Shown piece by piece: positions 7,343 to 13,987 of a DNA stretch of 15,585 bases. The translations under genes were made by a program, and so were the position numbers. The DNA comes from CAYNQN01 sp964530525. GTDB lineage: Bacteria; Actinomycetota; Acidimicrobiia; Acidimicrobiales; Acidimicrobilacustridaceae. The stretch covers positions 1 through 15,585 of the forward strand of contig CAZHBH010000051.1 of the NCBI GenBank assembly GCA_964530525.1, given 5' to 3'. How positions within the stretch are numbered: the first letter of the stretch is position 1; the number at the start of each line of letters is the position of its first letter. The notes under the pieces are model-generated. The model was not told the DNA's origin, did no database searches, and worked only from the letters and a program-made list of their open reading frames with translations.

Positions 7343-7348
7343 GTCGCC

Positions 7349-9058
7349 ATGCCGCGCATCCGCCTCGCCCTGGCGCAGATCGGGTTGGTCGTCGGCGACC
7401 TTCAAGGGAACGTGGAGCGCATGGCGGGAGCACTCGGGAAGGCCGAGGCCGACGGATGCGATCTCGTGGCATTCCCAGAGCTGTCGATAACGGGTTATCC
7501 CCCGGAGGACCTGCTGCTCAAGCCTGCGTTCGTCGACGAGAGCCGCGAGGCCCTCGACGCTCTTGCTGAGCAGGTCGGCGACGTGGTGGCGATCGTGGGG
7601 TTCGTGGACCGAGAGGGATCCAGGCTCTACAACGCCGTGGCGGTGTGCCATGGGAGGCAGGTGAGGGGCATCTACCGCAAGCGCCGGCTGCCGAACTACG
7701 CGGTGTTCGACGAGCAGCGGTACTTCACCCCGGGCACCGAGCCGCTGCGCCTGTACGGCGTCGCTGGCACGGCGGTGGGCGTGTCCATCTGCGAGGACGC
7801 CTGGGCCTCGGGTGGCCCTCTCGCCGAGCAGGCCGTGGGAGGCGCTCGACTCATCGTGAACGTGAACGCGTCTCCGTACCACGCGGGCAAGGCTGCCAAG
7901 AGGGAGGCCATGCTCGCGGAGCGTGCGGGCGAGGCCGGCTGCACGATCGCGTACGTGAACCTGGTGGGGGGCCAGGACGAGCTGGTCTTCGACGGGGGGT
8001 CTCTGGTCGTCTCCGAAGCGGGGGAGGTCTTGGCCAGGGCTCGCCAGCACGTCGAGGAGCTGCTGGTGGTCGACCTGGAGCTGGAGCAGTCCACGGCCGA
8101 GGGCGGAGCTCCTCCGACCCGTGGTCTCCTCGTCGAAGGGCTCACCTCGTCTTCGCGGGCATCGGACCCGGCCCGCCCCGGGCCGATCGCCGACCCCCTG
8201 CCCCGGTGGCAGGAGATCTACGAGGCCCTGGTTCTCGGCACCCGCGACTACGTGCACCGCAGCGGCTTCAACGAGGTGGCCCTCGGTCTGTCGGGTGGGA
8301 TCGACTCGTCGCTCGTGGCGGCGGTTGCGGTCGACGCCTTCGGCCCGGACAAGGTGCACGGCGTGCTCATGCCCTCGCGCTACAGCAGCGACCACTCGAT
8401 CTCAGACGCCCTCGCGCTGGCGGAAGGGCTCGGGATCCAGCACCGGACCATCGGGATCGAGCCGGCGTTCGGGGCGTTCTGCGAGATGCTGGGTCCGAGC
8501 TTCGAGGGCACCGAGCCCGGCGTTGCCGAGGAGAACCTGCAGCCCCGCATCAGGGGAACGCTCTTGATGGCGCTATCCAACAAGTTCGGGTGGATGGTGC
8601 TCACCACTGGCAACAAGAGCGAGATGGCCGTTGGCTACGCGACCCTCTACGGCGACATGGCGGGCGGCTTCGCCGTGCTCAAGGACGTGCCGAAGACCTG
8701 GGTCTACGAGGTGTGCCGAGACCTGAACCGACGGCGCGGCACGGAGGTGGTACCCGAGGCGGTGCTGAGCAAGCCCCCCTCGGCCGAGCTCCGCCCCGAC
8801 CAGCTCGACACCGACAGCCTTCCGCCCTACGACCAGCTCGACCCGATCATCGAGGCCTACGTGGAGCGGGATCGCTCCGTCGCCCAGATGGTCGCCGAGG
8901 GACACGATCCCGTCGCGGTGGAGAGGGTCGTGCGCATGGTCGACGCGGCCGAGTACAAGCGACGTCAGGCGCCTCCGGGCGTTCGCGTCACGACCAAGGC
9001 GTTCGGGAAGGACCGTCGATTGCCCATCACGAACCTCTACCGGCGGCCGACCTCGTAG
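7349..9058 (+). CDS. nadE: Glutamine-dependent NAD+ synthetase
   Basis: A 569-residue, two-domain enzyme making NAD+ from nicotinate adenine dinucleotide, ATP and glutamine, the last step of NAD biosynthesis. The N-terminal nitrilase-type glutaminase (about 1-245) shows the catalytic triad Glu44 (FPELS), Lys111 (YRKRRLPNY) and Cys148 (SICEDAW). The C-terminal synthetase (about 285-569) has the ATP pyrophosphatase loop LSGGIDSS (315-321), TTGNKSEMAVGY, and KPPSAELRPDQ. The ATG at 7349 gives a start right at the first glutaminase strand; the open frame extends further upstream but overlaps glnE antisense and shows no family residues. It is shorter than the long mycobacterial type (about 680 aa) and matches the shorter bacterial form. 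Its TAG directly abuts the stop of the convergent anti-sigma gene. Confidence 0.95.
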   Translation: MPRIRLALAQIGLVVGDLQGNVERMAGALGKAEADGCDLVAFPELSITGYPPEDLLLKPAFVDESREALDALAEQVGDVVAIVGFVDREGSRLYNAVAVCHGRQVRGIYRKRRLPNYAVFDEQRYFTPGTEPLRLYGVAGTAVGVSICEDAWASGGPLAEQAVGGARLIVNVNASPYHAGKAAKREAMLAERAGEAGCTIAYVNLVGGQDELVFDGGSLVVSEAGEVLARARQHVEELLVVDLELEQSTAEGGAPPTRGLLVEGLTSSSRASDPARPGPIADPLPRWQEIYEALVLGTRDYVHRSGFNEVALGLSGGIDSSLVAAVAVDAFGPDKVHGVLMPSRYSSDHSISDALALAEGLGIQHRTIGIEPAFGAFCEMLGPSFEGTEPGVAEENLQPRIRGTLLMALSNKFGWMVLTTGNKSEMAVGYATLYGDMAGGFAVLKDVPKTWVYEVCRDLNRRRGTEVVPEAVLSKPPSAELRPDQLDTDSLPPYDQLDPIIEAYVERDRSVAQMVAEGHDPVAVERVVRMVDAAEYKRRQAPPGVRVTTKAFGKDRRLPITNLYRRPTS

Positions 9059-9520
9059 CTACTTGGGGCTCTCCACCGGGCGAACCGAGTGCCTGGCGCG
9101 GGAGCTCTTGTAGACCACGAGTCGCACCGCGGTACCGGTGGGCGAAGAGCGGATCTCGGTCTCGTCGGCGAGCTCGCGCATGATCGGCAGGCCCAGTCCG
9201 CGCTCCCAGTCGAGTCGATCGGGGTGCGAGGGATCGGGCGGGCCCTTGACGGTGGCCGGGTCGAAGCCGCCACCCTCGTCGATAACCTCGACCTCCACCC
9301 TGTCGTCGGCCATGTTGCAGCGGATCGTGATGCGCTCGCTCGAGCTGAGGTGGGCGAGGGCCTGCATGGCGTTGGTGGTGGCCTCCGACACCGCTATTCG
9401 GAGATCGTCGAGGCGGTCCTTGCGGAACGTGGGCTCCACCGAGGCTGCCGCGGCCACCACCTGCCGTGCGAGGGCGATGTACTCGGCACGGGCTGGGATG
9501 TCGAGCTCAACCTCGGCCAC
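9059..9520 (-). CDS. RsbW-like anti-sigma factor / serine kinase (HATPase)
   Basis: A 153-residue GHKL-type ATPase. The N-box is SEATTNAMQAL (Glu46, Asn50), the G1 box is DEGGGFD (81-87), and the G2 region is ERGLGLPIM (106-114). Single-domain proteins of this kind usually bind a sigma factor and phosphorylate a STAS antagonist on a serine. The partner is encoded immediately upstream with a 15-nt gap, and the GTG start at 9520 is preceded by a purine-rich GGCGGCGGG, so the two form an operon. The last 17 residues are basic and probably disordered. No matching stress sigma gene lies beside it; the sigma gene at the end of the window is primary-type and not an obvious target. The exact regulon is unknown. 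Confidence 0.88.
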   Translation of the reverse strand: MAEVELDIPARAEYIALARQVVAAAASVEPTFRKDRLDDLRIAVSEATTNAMQALAHLSSSERITIRCNMADDRVEVEVIDEGGGFDPATVKGPPDPSHPDRLDWERGLGLPIMRELADETEIRSSPTGTAVRLVVYKSSRARHSVRPVESPK

Positions 9521-9535
9521 TGCCCGCCGCCGAGA

Positions 9536-9907
9536 TCAGTCCCCGCCGTCGGCGGCTGGGGCGCGCGAGCGCGCTGCCTCCATCGCCTCGTCCAACGACT
9601 CGGCGAGTGTGACTATCGACGACACCCTCGTGATGTCGAAGACCTTGGCCACCTGAGACGGCGCTCCGACGATCACCAGGTCGCCCTCGAGCCCGCGGAT
9701 CCTCTTGAGAATCCCGACGATCACGCCGAGGCCGGTGGAGTCGATGAACGGACAACGCGACAGGTCCAGAGCGAGCTGCGACGGGCTGGCGCCCAGCACC
9801 CCTATGGCCTCCTGGCGCAGCCGGGGGGCGGTGGCCACGTCGAGCTCGCCATCCACGGCGATGACCGTCCAGTCTCCCGCGAGGCGGGTATCCAGCTCGA
9901 AGGCCAT
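9536..9907 (-). CDS. STAS-domain anti-anti-sigma factor
   Basis: A 123-residue single STAS domain, like RsbV/SpoIIAA. Strand-helix elements are normal: VIAVDGELDVATAP at 15-28 and LALDLSRCPFIDSTGLGVIVG near 45-65. The phosphorylatable serine is Ser57 in the conserved D-S-T-G-L motif. In its unphosphorylated form such a protein sequesters the RsbW-like kinase and frees a sigma factor. The C-terminus is a short Ala/Arg-rich tail. It starts 97 nt behind the tadE stop on the same strand, so it may receive read-through from the tad operon as well as from its own predicted promoter. Confidence 0.9.
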   Translation of the reverse strand: MAFELDTRLAGDWTVIAVDGELDVATAPRLRQEAIGVLGASPSQLALDLSRCPFIDSTGLGVIVGILKRIRGLEGDLVIVGAPSQVAKVFDITRVSSIVTLAESLDEAMEAARSRAPAADGGD

Positions 9908-9913
9908 GGAGCA

Positions 9914-9919
9914 AGCTTA
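9914..9919 (-). promoter_or_regulatory. Candidate -10 element giving leaderless STAS-rsbW mRNA
   Basis: TAAGCT (TANNNT) on the minus strand is followed by 6 nt (TGCTCC) and the ATG at 9907. No Shine-Dalgarno is present. No clear -35 at 17 bp. Confidence 0.45.
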
Positions 9920-10007
9920 GGACGTCGGGCCATCTGCGCTGAGCAATGCCGGTGTCCGATCACCGCTCGGCGAGCCGGGGGACCCTCAGCCACGTCGGAA
10001 GAGTCCG

Positions 10008-10457
10008 CTAGCGGTTCGAGGCCGACTCCCAGCGCATCGTCGCCGTCGCACGCAAGGTGACGTCCGGCAGCAGTGGTCCGACGAGGGCTACGTCGGTCGA
10101 GTCGCGCACGGCCACGTCCACCTCGACGCGGCCGGCCTCCAACCTCGCCTCCACGCCGATCCGGCTTGGGTCGAGGCCTCCAGCGCGCTCGGCGCCGGCT
10201 CGGGCGGCCGAGGCCACCTCGCCCGGCTCTCGGGTCACCGCCGCCGCGCGGGCGGCTTCCCTCGCGGCGTGGGCGACCAGGACCTGTCGATGGGCCAGGA
10301 GGCCCACTTGGACGACCAGAAGTGCGAGCGTCACGACGAAGGGAAGGACGAGCACCAGCTCCAAGGTCGCCTGCCCGCCGGCCGCTCCCACCTTGGTACT
10401 CGGCTCGACTCCGCTCGGCGCAGCTCCGTCCCGCACCGGCCCGGCACGACCGCTCAC
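10008..10457 (-). CDS. tadE: TadE-like pseudopilin of the Tad/Flp apparatus
   Basis: A 149-residue protein with one N-terminal hydrophobic helix (about 31-54) preceded by a class III prepilin-like site: Gly28 then QATLE, with glutamate at mature position 5. The rest is an extracytoplasmic domain rich in Ala, Val and charged residues. TadE-type pseudopilins are processed by the prepilin peptidase and help assemble Flp pili. The GTG at 10457 overlaps the pilin stop by four bases (GTGA), a clear coupling signal. A longer frame begins upstream inside the pilin gene, but its extra residues have no support. Mycobacterial loci of this type carry two TadE-like genes; only one is seen here. The stop codon lies within a 10-bp palindrome (CCGCTAGCGG). 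Confidence 0.82.
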   Translation of the reverse strand: MSGRAGPVRDGAAPSGVEPSTKVGAAGGQATLELVLVLPFVVTLALLVVQVGLLAHRQVLVAHAAREAARAAAVTREPGEVASAARAGAERAGGLDPSRIGVEARLEAGRVEVDVAVRDSTDVALVGPLLPDVTLRATATMRWESASNR

Positions 10458-10711
10458 CCGGCGCGGCCGGTGATCTGCTCCATCACGAAGTCGAGCAGGC
10501 TCCCTATCGCGTTGGTCTGGGTCGCCCACGCGAGCAACAGCAACGCAACGGCGGCCGCGCCCAGCAGCACCAGGGCGTACTCGGCGGTCGCCTGGCCCCT
10601 GTCGGATCGGCAGCGAAGGCCGCCACCTCGATCGGCTGCAGGTGTGCCGAGATCGGCGACGCCTTCGGGGGTCTCTGCGTGGGCGCGCGGAGCGGACGTG
10701 TCGTGGTGCAT
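10454..10711 (-). CDS. Flp-type pilin (small DUF4244-like prepilin)
   Basis: A small 85-residue prepilin. A hydrophilic leader of 39 residues ends in RG, followed by QATAEYALVLLGAAAVALLL; this is the Flp consensus of Gly, cleavage, then Glu-Tyr at mature positions 5-6. The mature pilin would be only 46 residues, almost all a single helix. The position between TadB/C and TadE matches Rv3656c in Mycobacterium. Two ATG codons are possible. The one at 10711 is preferred because GGAGG sits 5 nt before it; the other, at 10723, adds four residues and has no ribosome site. The leader is longer than in Proteobacterial Flp pilins, a trait of the actinobacterial family. It is translationally coupled to tadE by a GTGA overlap. 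Confidence 0.8.
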   Translation of the reverse strand: MHHDTSAPRAHAETPEGVADLGTPAADRGGGLRCRSDRGQATAEYALVLLGAAAVALLLLAWATQTNAIGSLLDFVMEQITGRAG

Positions 10712-10716
10712 TGATG

Positions 10717-10721
10717 CCTCC
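10717..10721 (-). promoter_or_regulatory. Ribosome binding site selecting the pilin start at 10711
   Basis: GGAGG on the minus strand, 5 nt before the second ATG. It overlaps the first ATG codon's context, so only the downstream ATG can use it. It is the strongest ribosome site in the tad operon after the first gene, which fits the pilin being the most abundant product. Confidence 0.65.
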
Positions 10722-10746
10722 ATGTGTGTGTCGTGCTTTGCGGGGC

Positions 10747-11952
10747 TCAGATGTCGATGTCCAGTGAGCCGAGGGCGCCCACCAGCAACGGAACCACCGT
10801 GATGAGGGCGAAGGCGGGGAGCATGAGGACGACGAGCGGGAAGAGGAGCTTCACGGGAAGCCGACGGGCGGCGGCTTCGGCGGCGCGCCTTCGTGCTCCG
10901 CGGGCATCGGCAGAGAGGAGCACGAGCTGGTCGGCGAGTGGGGAGCCGAACCGTTCCGAGGCGGCCAGGGCGCCGGCAAGAGGTCTCACCTCCGCACCCA
11001 GCGATGCGAGGCCCTCTAGTTGGTCGGCCCATCTCGCACCGGTGGCCACGCCGGCCAGCACCTGGCCGAGGGCAGTGGCGAACGGCTCCTCTACGTCGCC
11101 TGCTACCTGCTCGGTGGCCAGGGGGACGGTTAGCCCAGCACGGATCGCCACCCCGTAGAGGTCGACGACGTCGGGCAACCCCGCCACCACGGCGGGAAGC
11201 GTGGTGCCACGACGGAAGATCCGGACCATCCAGGCCGCGCCGGCTGCCTCCAGCAGCAGGCCCGCCAGCAGGCAGGCCCACCCCGCAGGGGACCCGGCGA
11301 TGAAGCCTGCGGCGCGCGGATCGGTGGAGGCCACGAGCACCCCGAAGGCGATGGGTGCGGCGGCGATCAAACCGGCCGACCACCGTGCCTGGGTGGACAG
11401 CGCCCAGGCCTCTCCCCGCTGGGCTGCGTCGTCGCGCACCGTGGCCGCGACCCCCTCCACGAGCTCGGCCGTGCCCCCACCGGACCTTGCCACCAAGCGC
11501 AGAGATCGACAGGCCAGGCTCACGCCGGGATCGCCGGTCGAGCTGTCCATCGCCGCGAGGGCCTCCGCCACGCCGGCGCCGTCGATGATCTCGGCGGCCA
11601 GGGCGCCCGCGGCTCCCTCGAGTGGACTGCTCCTGGTGGATGGCGCAGCCTCCGCGAGGGAGATCGCCAACCCGGCGCCCGAGCGAAGCGATCGGGAGAT
11701 CGAATCGAGCCACTGAGCCAGGGCTCCGTCCATCCCAGGCCGGCGCCCGAAGGCTCGAGCGACTGCAGGCCCCAGGGCGGCGAGGGACGTCACCAGCGGC
11801 CGTCGCGCCGGTGGGGACCGGACGCCCCCACAGGCGTTCGACAGACGACGCATCGAAAGCACCGCATCGACGTGGAGCAGCAGGCTCGTCACCGCCCGGA
11901 GGGCAGCAACCGTGGCCAGTGCTGCGAGCGCCCCCGCCAGAGGTGGGCTCAT
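10747..11952 (-). CDS. Fused TadB-TadC-type pilus platform protein (two T2SSF domains)
   Basis: A 401-residue inner-membrane protein containing two type II secretion F-like domains in one chain. Domain 1 lies around 80-205 (DSISRSLRSGAGLAISLAEA start), ending in a hydrophobic segment at about 193-209. A second membrane pair follows around 224-244. Domain 2 lies around 262-385 (LPDVVDLYGVAIRAGLTVPLA start) and ends in a long hydrophobic stretch at 368-395. An N-terminal membrane segment occupies about 5-28. TadB and TadC normally are separate proteins of roughly 260-320 residues each, so this is a compact fusion. I see no frameshift or lost stop between the halves. The ATG at 11952 overlaps the tadA stop (ATGA). 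Its role is to anchor the TadA motor and pass pilin into the fibre. Confidence 0.82.
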   Translation of the reverse strand: MSPPLAGALAALATVAALRAVTSLLLHVDAVLSMRRLSNACGGVRSPPARRPLVTSLAALGPAVARAFGRRPGMDGALAQWLDSISRSLRSGAGLAISLAEAAPSTRSSPLEGAAGALAAEIIDGAGVAEALAAMDSSTGDPGVSLACRSLRLVARSGGGTAELVEGVAATVRDDAAQRGEAWALSTQARWSAGLIAAAPIAFGVLVASTDPRAAGFIAGSPAGWACLLAGLLLEAAGAAWMVRIFRRGTTLPAVVAGLPDVVDLYGVAIRAGLTVPLATEQVAGDVEEPFATALGQVLAGVATGARWADQLEGLASLGAEVRPLAGALAASERFGSPLADQLVLLSADARGARRRAAEAAARRLPVKLLFPLVVLMLPAFALITVVPLLVGALGSLDIDI

Positions 11953-13088
11953 GGCACGCGAGGCGATCGTTCTGGGTCGGCCACGACGCGGTCATGCACA
12001 GCGATCGGGCGCGTCCACAGGGAGCCCAAACCCTCGGCTGCCGACCCGTGGCAGCGACCGACCTCGTGGACCGCCACCACCCGCCGCCGCCCTTCGGCGC
12101 TCCGCGCCAGGTGCACCACCAGGTCGAGGGCGCTGGAGATCTGCTCACGGACGGCCGGAAGGGGAATCGACACGGAGCCCATGAGCACCAACGTCTCGAG
12201 TCGCCTCAGGGCGTCGTCAGGTCCGTTTGCATGGCAGGTCGACAGCGAACCGGCGTGACCGGTGTTCATCGCCTGCAACATGTCGAGGGCTTCGGGGCCC
12301 CTCACCTCGCCCACCACGATCCTGTCTGGCCGCATCCTCAGGGCGGTGCGCACGAGATCGCGGACACCGATCGCACCGACGCCCTCGGTGTTCGCCGGGC
12401 GGGCTTCGAGCCGCACCACGTGGGGGTGCCGGACGTCGAGCTCGGCGGTGTCCTCCACCGTCACCACGCGCTCGTCGTGGGGCACCCTGCCGGCGAGCGT
12501 GTTGAGCAGCGTCGTCTTACCCGCTCCCGCACCGCCCGAGACGACCACGTTGAGGCGGGCCGTCACGGCCCCTTCCAGGAGCTCTGCGACCTCTGGGGAG
12601 CAGACCTCGTCGAGGTCGACCGAGCGAACGCCGAACCTGCGGATGGTCATGCAGGTGCCGTCCACCGCCAGGGGCCGCACCACGACGTGAACCCTCGACC
12701 CGTCTGGCATGCGGGCATCCACCAGCGGGGACGCCCGGTCCACGTGCAGGCCGAGGGGTGCGACGATCCGCTCGACCAACCCGAGCACGGCGCTCTCGTC
12801 GAGCACCAGGGGACACCGCTCCAGCCGGCCCGCGCGCTCAACCCACACGGTCGCCCCACCCTCGTTCACCATCACCTCGCTCACGTGGGGGTCGGCCAGG
12901 AGGGGCTCCAGGGGACCGAGGCCGCTCAGGTGCGCGTGGATGCGCTCGACGGCGGCCACCACGCCGGGCACTCCAGCGAGGGGCGACGCCTCGCGGGCGA
13001 GGGCGAGGAGGCGCTCCCTCTGGGTGCGTTCCTCGCTCCCACCCCCCGGGGGGTCGTGGGAGAGCGAGCCTGGAGCGAGGTCCATCAC
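11949..13088 (-). CDS. tadA: TadA/CpaF-family secretion ATPase
   Basis: A 379-residue hexameric motor ATPase for Flp pilus assembly. Walker A is GGAGAGKTT (185-193), the Asp box is VTVEDTAEL (209-217), Walker B is RIVVGEVRG (256-264), and the His box is GHAGSLSTCHANGP (277-290). The N-terminal domain with PHVSEVMVNEGG (67-78) and DARMPDGSRVHVV (124-136) is typical of CpaF. The start is either GTG at 13088, which overlaps the previous stop (GTGA), or the adjacent ATG at 13085; they differ by one residue. It belongs to the five-gene tad operon and should act at the cytoplasmic face with the TadB-TadC fusion. Confidence 0.93.
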   Translation of the reverse strand: MMDLAPGSLSHDPPGGGSEERTQRERLLALAREASPLAGVPGVVAAVERIHAHLSGLGPLEPLLADPHVSEVMVNEGGATVWVERAGRLERCPLVLDESAVLGLVERIVAPLGLHVDRASPLVDARMPDGSRVHVVVRPLAVDGTCMTIRRFGVRSVDLDEVCSPEVAELLEGAVTARLNVVVSGGAGAGKTTLLNTLAGRVPHDERVVTVEDTAELDVRHPHVVRLEARPANTEGVGAIGVRDLVRTALRMRPDRIVVGEVRGPEALDMLQAMNTGHAGSLSTCHANGPDDALRRLETLVLMGSVSIPLPAVREQISSALDLVVHLARSAEGRRRVVAVHEVGRCHGSAAEGLGSLWTRPIAVHDRVVADPERSPRVP

Positions 13089-13774
13089 GGCAACCCCCGC
13101 AGCGCGCGCGACAGCGACCGGGGCAGCCGCGAGGCGAGCAGGCCGGCGTCGACTGCCCTCGCCACCGCGGGGTCGAACGGCACCTCCGCCCGCACATCCA
13201 CGCCCAGGACGTCGGACACGTTGCCGGCCTCGAGCGCCCGGCCCTGCTCGCGCACCACGACCACCCCCGAGGGCGCAAGTGAGCCCCCCTCGTGGGTGCT
13301 GCTTCCGACCAGCCGGGATGCCCGGCGCAGCGATAGGTAGCAGGGCCGCGTGATCAGGAGCGACTCGCCGGCGGCTCCCGCCAACGCCCTAGCGGCCTCC
13401 GAGCCCGGCCTGGAGACATCGCCGCAGTCCACCACCACCGCCCGGCCCTCCCTCGCCAGCACGGCGGCCAGCACCTCCGCCCGCTCGACGCAGCGGAGCT
13501 CCCCCCCGCCCCGGGCGATCAGTGCCACGTCGGCGGTGGGCGCCTCGACCTCCAGCCGGGCCAACCCGTCCGCCGGCACCTCCGGCCCGGCTGCAAGCCA
13601 ATCGGCCACGCCCGGCGTGTCCGGTTCGGCCATGCCCAACACGGCAGGCACGTCGCCGCACAGGTCCACCACCAGCACGCCGAGCGGGTGGGTTCGGGAC
13701 GCGATGAGGGCGAGAGCGGTGGTCACGACCGTGGTGCCGACCCCTCCCTTCGCGGACCAGCACGCAACCAGCAA
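13085..13774 (-). CDS. CpaE/TadZ-like ParA-superfamily ATPase
   Basis: A MinD/ParA-fold protein, 229 residues from a TTG start, that by family knowledge localises Tad machinery; the mycobacterial counterpart is Ssd (Rv3660c). The nucleotide loop is WSAKGGVGTTVVTT: the signature lysine is kept but the Walker A lysine (GKT/S) is replaced by Thr, as in many TadZ proteins. Later motifs are VLVVDLCGD and AVVVDCGD. The TTG at 13774 is chosen because GGAGGAG sits 6 nt before it and the protein then begins directly at the first beta strand. An ATG at 13978 would add 68 Pro/Ser/Arg-rich residues, but lies upstream of the best promoter and its AAGGAG is only 1 nt away. If that start is right, the span is 13085-13978. 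It lacks the N-terminal receiver-like domain of larger CpaE proteins. Confidence 0.8.
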   Translation of the reverse strand: MLVACWSAKGGVGTTVVTTALALIASRTHPLGVLVVDLCGDVPAVLGMAEPDTPGVADWLAAGPEVPADGLARLEVEAPTADVALIARGGGELRCVERAEVLAAVLAREGRAVVVDCGDVSRPGSEAARALAGAAGESLLITRPCYLSLRRASRLVGSSTHEGGSLAPSGVVVVREQGRALEAGNVSDVLGVDVRAEVPFDPAVARAVDAGLLASRLPRSLSRALRGLP

Positions 13775-13780
13775 GGTTCC

Positions 13781-13787
13781 CTCCTCC
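13781..13787 (-). promoter_or_regulatory. Ribosome binding site for the TTG start of cpaE
   Basis: GGAGGAG on the minus strand with a 6-nt spacer before TTG (13774). It is near-perfect in sequence and spacing and is the main reason for choosing this start. Confidence 0.6.
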
Positions 13788-13799
13788 GGGCAGGCGAGC

Positions 13800-13819
13800 G
13801 CTCCGACGAAGGTCGGAGC
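13800..13819 (-). other. RNA hairpin in the predicted tad operon leader (proximal)
   Basis: A perfect 8-bp inverted repeat, GCTCCGAC and GTCGGAGC, encloses a 4-nt loop (CTTC on the minus strand). It ends 12 nt before the ribosome site of cpaE. If the promoter at 13933-13961 is right, it lies in the untranslated leader. Confidence 0.5.
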
Positions 13820-13876
13820 CGACTTGGCGGGCCTCGGCGGCCGGGCGCTCCGCCTCTGTCGGGAGGAGCCTTGGGA

Positions 13877-13895
13877 ACCAAGCGCGGGGCTTGGT
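13877..13895 (-). other. RNA hairpin in the predicted tad operon leader (distal)
   Basis: ACCAAGC and GCTTGGT form a perfect 7-bp stem with a 5-nt loop (CCCGC on the minus strand). It lies about 31 nt after the predicted transcription start. No T-tract follows. Confidence 0.45.
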
Positions 13896-13932
13896 GTCGA
13901 GTCGCCCGAGTGGGCGGGTGGAGAGGCGGCCG

Positions 13933-13961
13933 ACCCTATGGCGGCTCCATGGCGCGCGCAA
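13933..13961 (-). promoter_or_regulatory. Candidate sigma-70 promoter of the tad operon
   Basis: On the minus strand TTGCGC (13956-13961) and TAGGGT (13933-13938) are separated by exactly 17 bp. It is the best two-part promoter visible in the window. Transcription would start near 13926, giving a leader of about 150 nt before the TTG start of cpaE. It lies back to back with the HAD gene's promoter. Confidence 0.5.
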
Positions 13962-13975
13962 GGGCGTGTTGTGGC

Positions 13976-13981
13976 CATACT
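13976..13981 (+). promoter_or_regulatory. Candidate -10 element giving leaderless HAD mRNA
   Basis: CATACT (4 of 6 to TATAAT) is followed by 6 nt and the ATG at 13988. There is no Shine-Dalgarno at useful spacing on this strand. Its -35 position would overlap that of the divergent tad promoter. Confidence 0.4.
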
Positions 13982-13987
13982 CCTTGG

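Noticed and set aside
7031..7348. Upstream extension of nadE
   Set aside because: It overlaps the start of glnE antisense, and the glutaminase domain begins exactly at the ATG at 7349.
10712..12148. Long minus-strand frame running into the pilin gene, 564 codons
   Set aside because: Its first ~480 codons are an alternate frame of tadA/tadBC with Arg/Gly-rich low-complexity sequence; only the last 85 codons, the pilin, are real.
13688..13987. HAD gene starting 100 codons earlier
   Set aside because: Motif I (DLDKT) of HAD-IB proteins sits within ten residues of the start, as it does from the ATG at 13988; the upstream part is antisense to cpaE.
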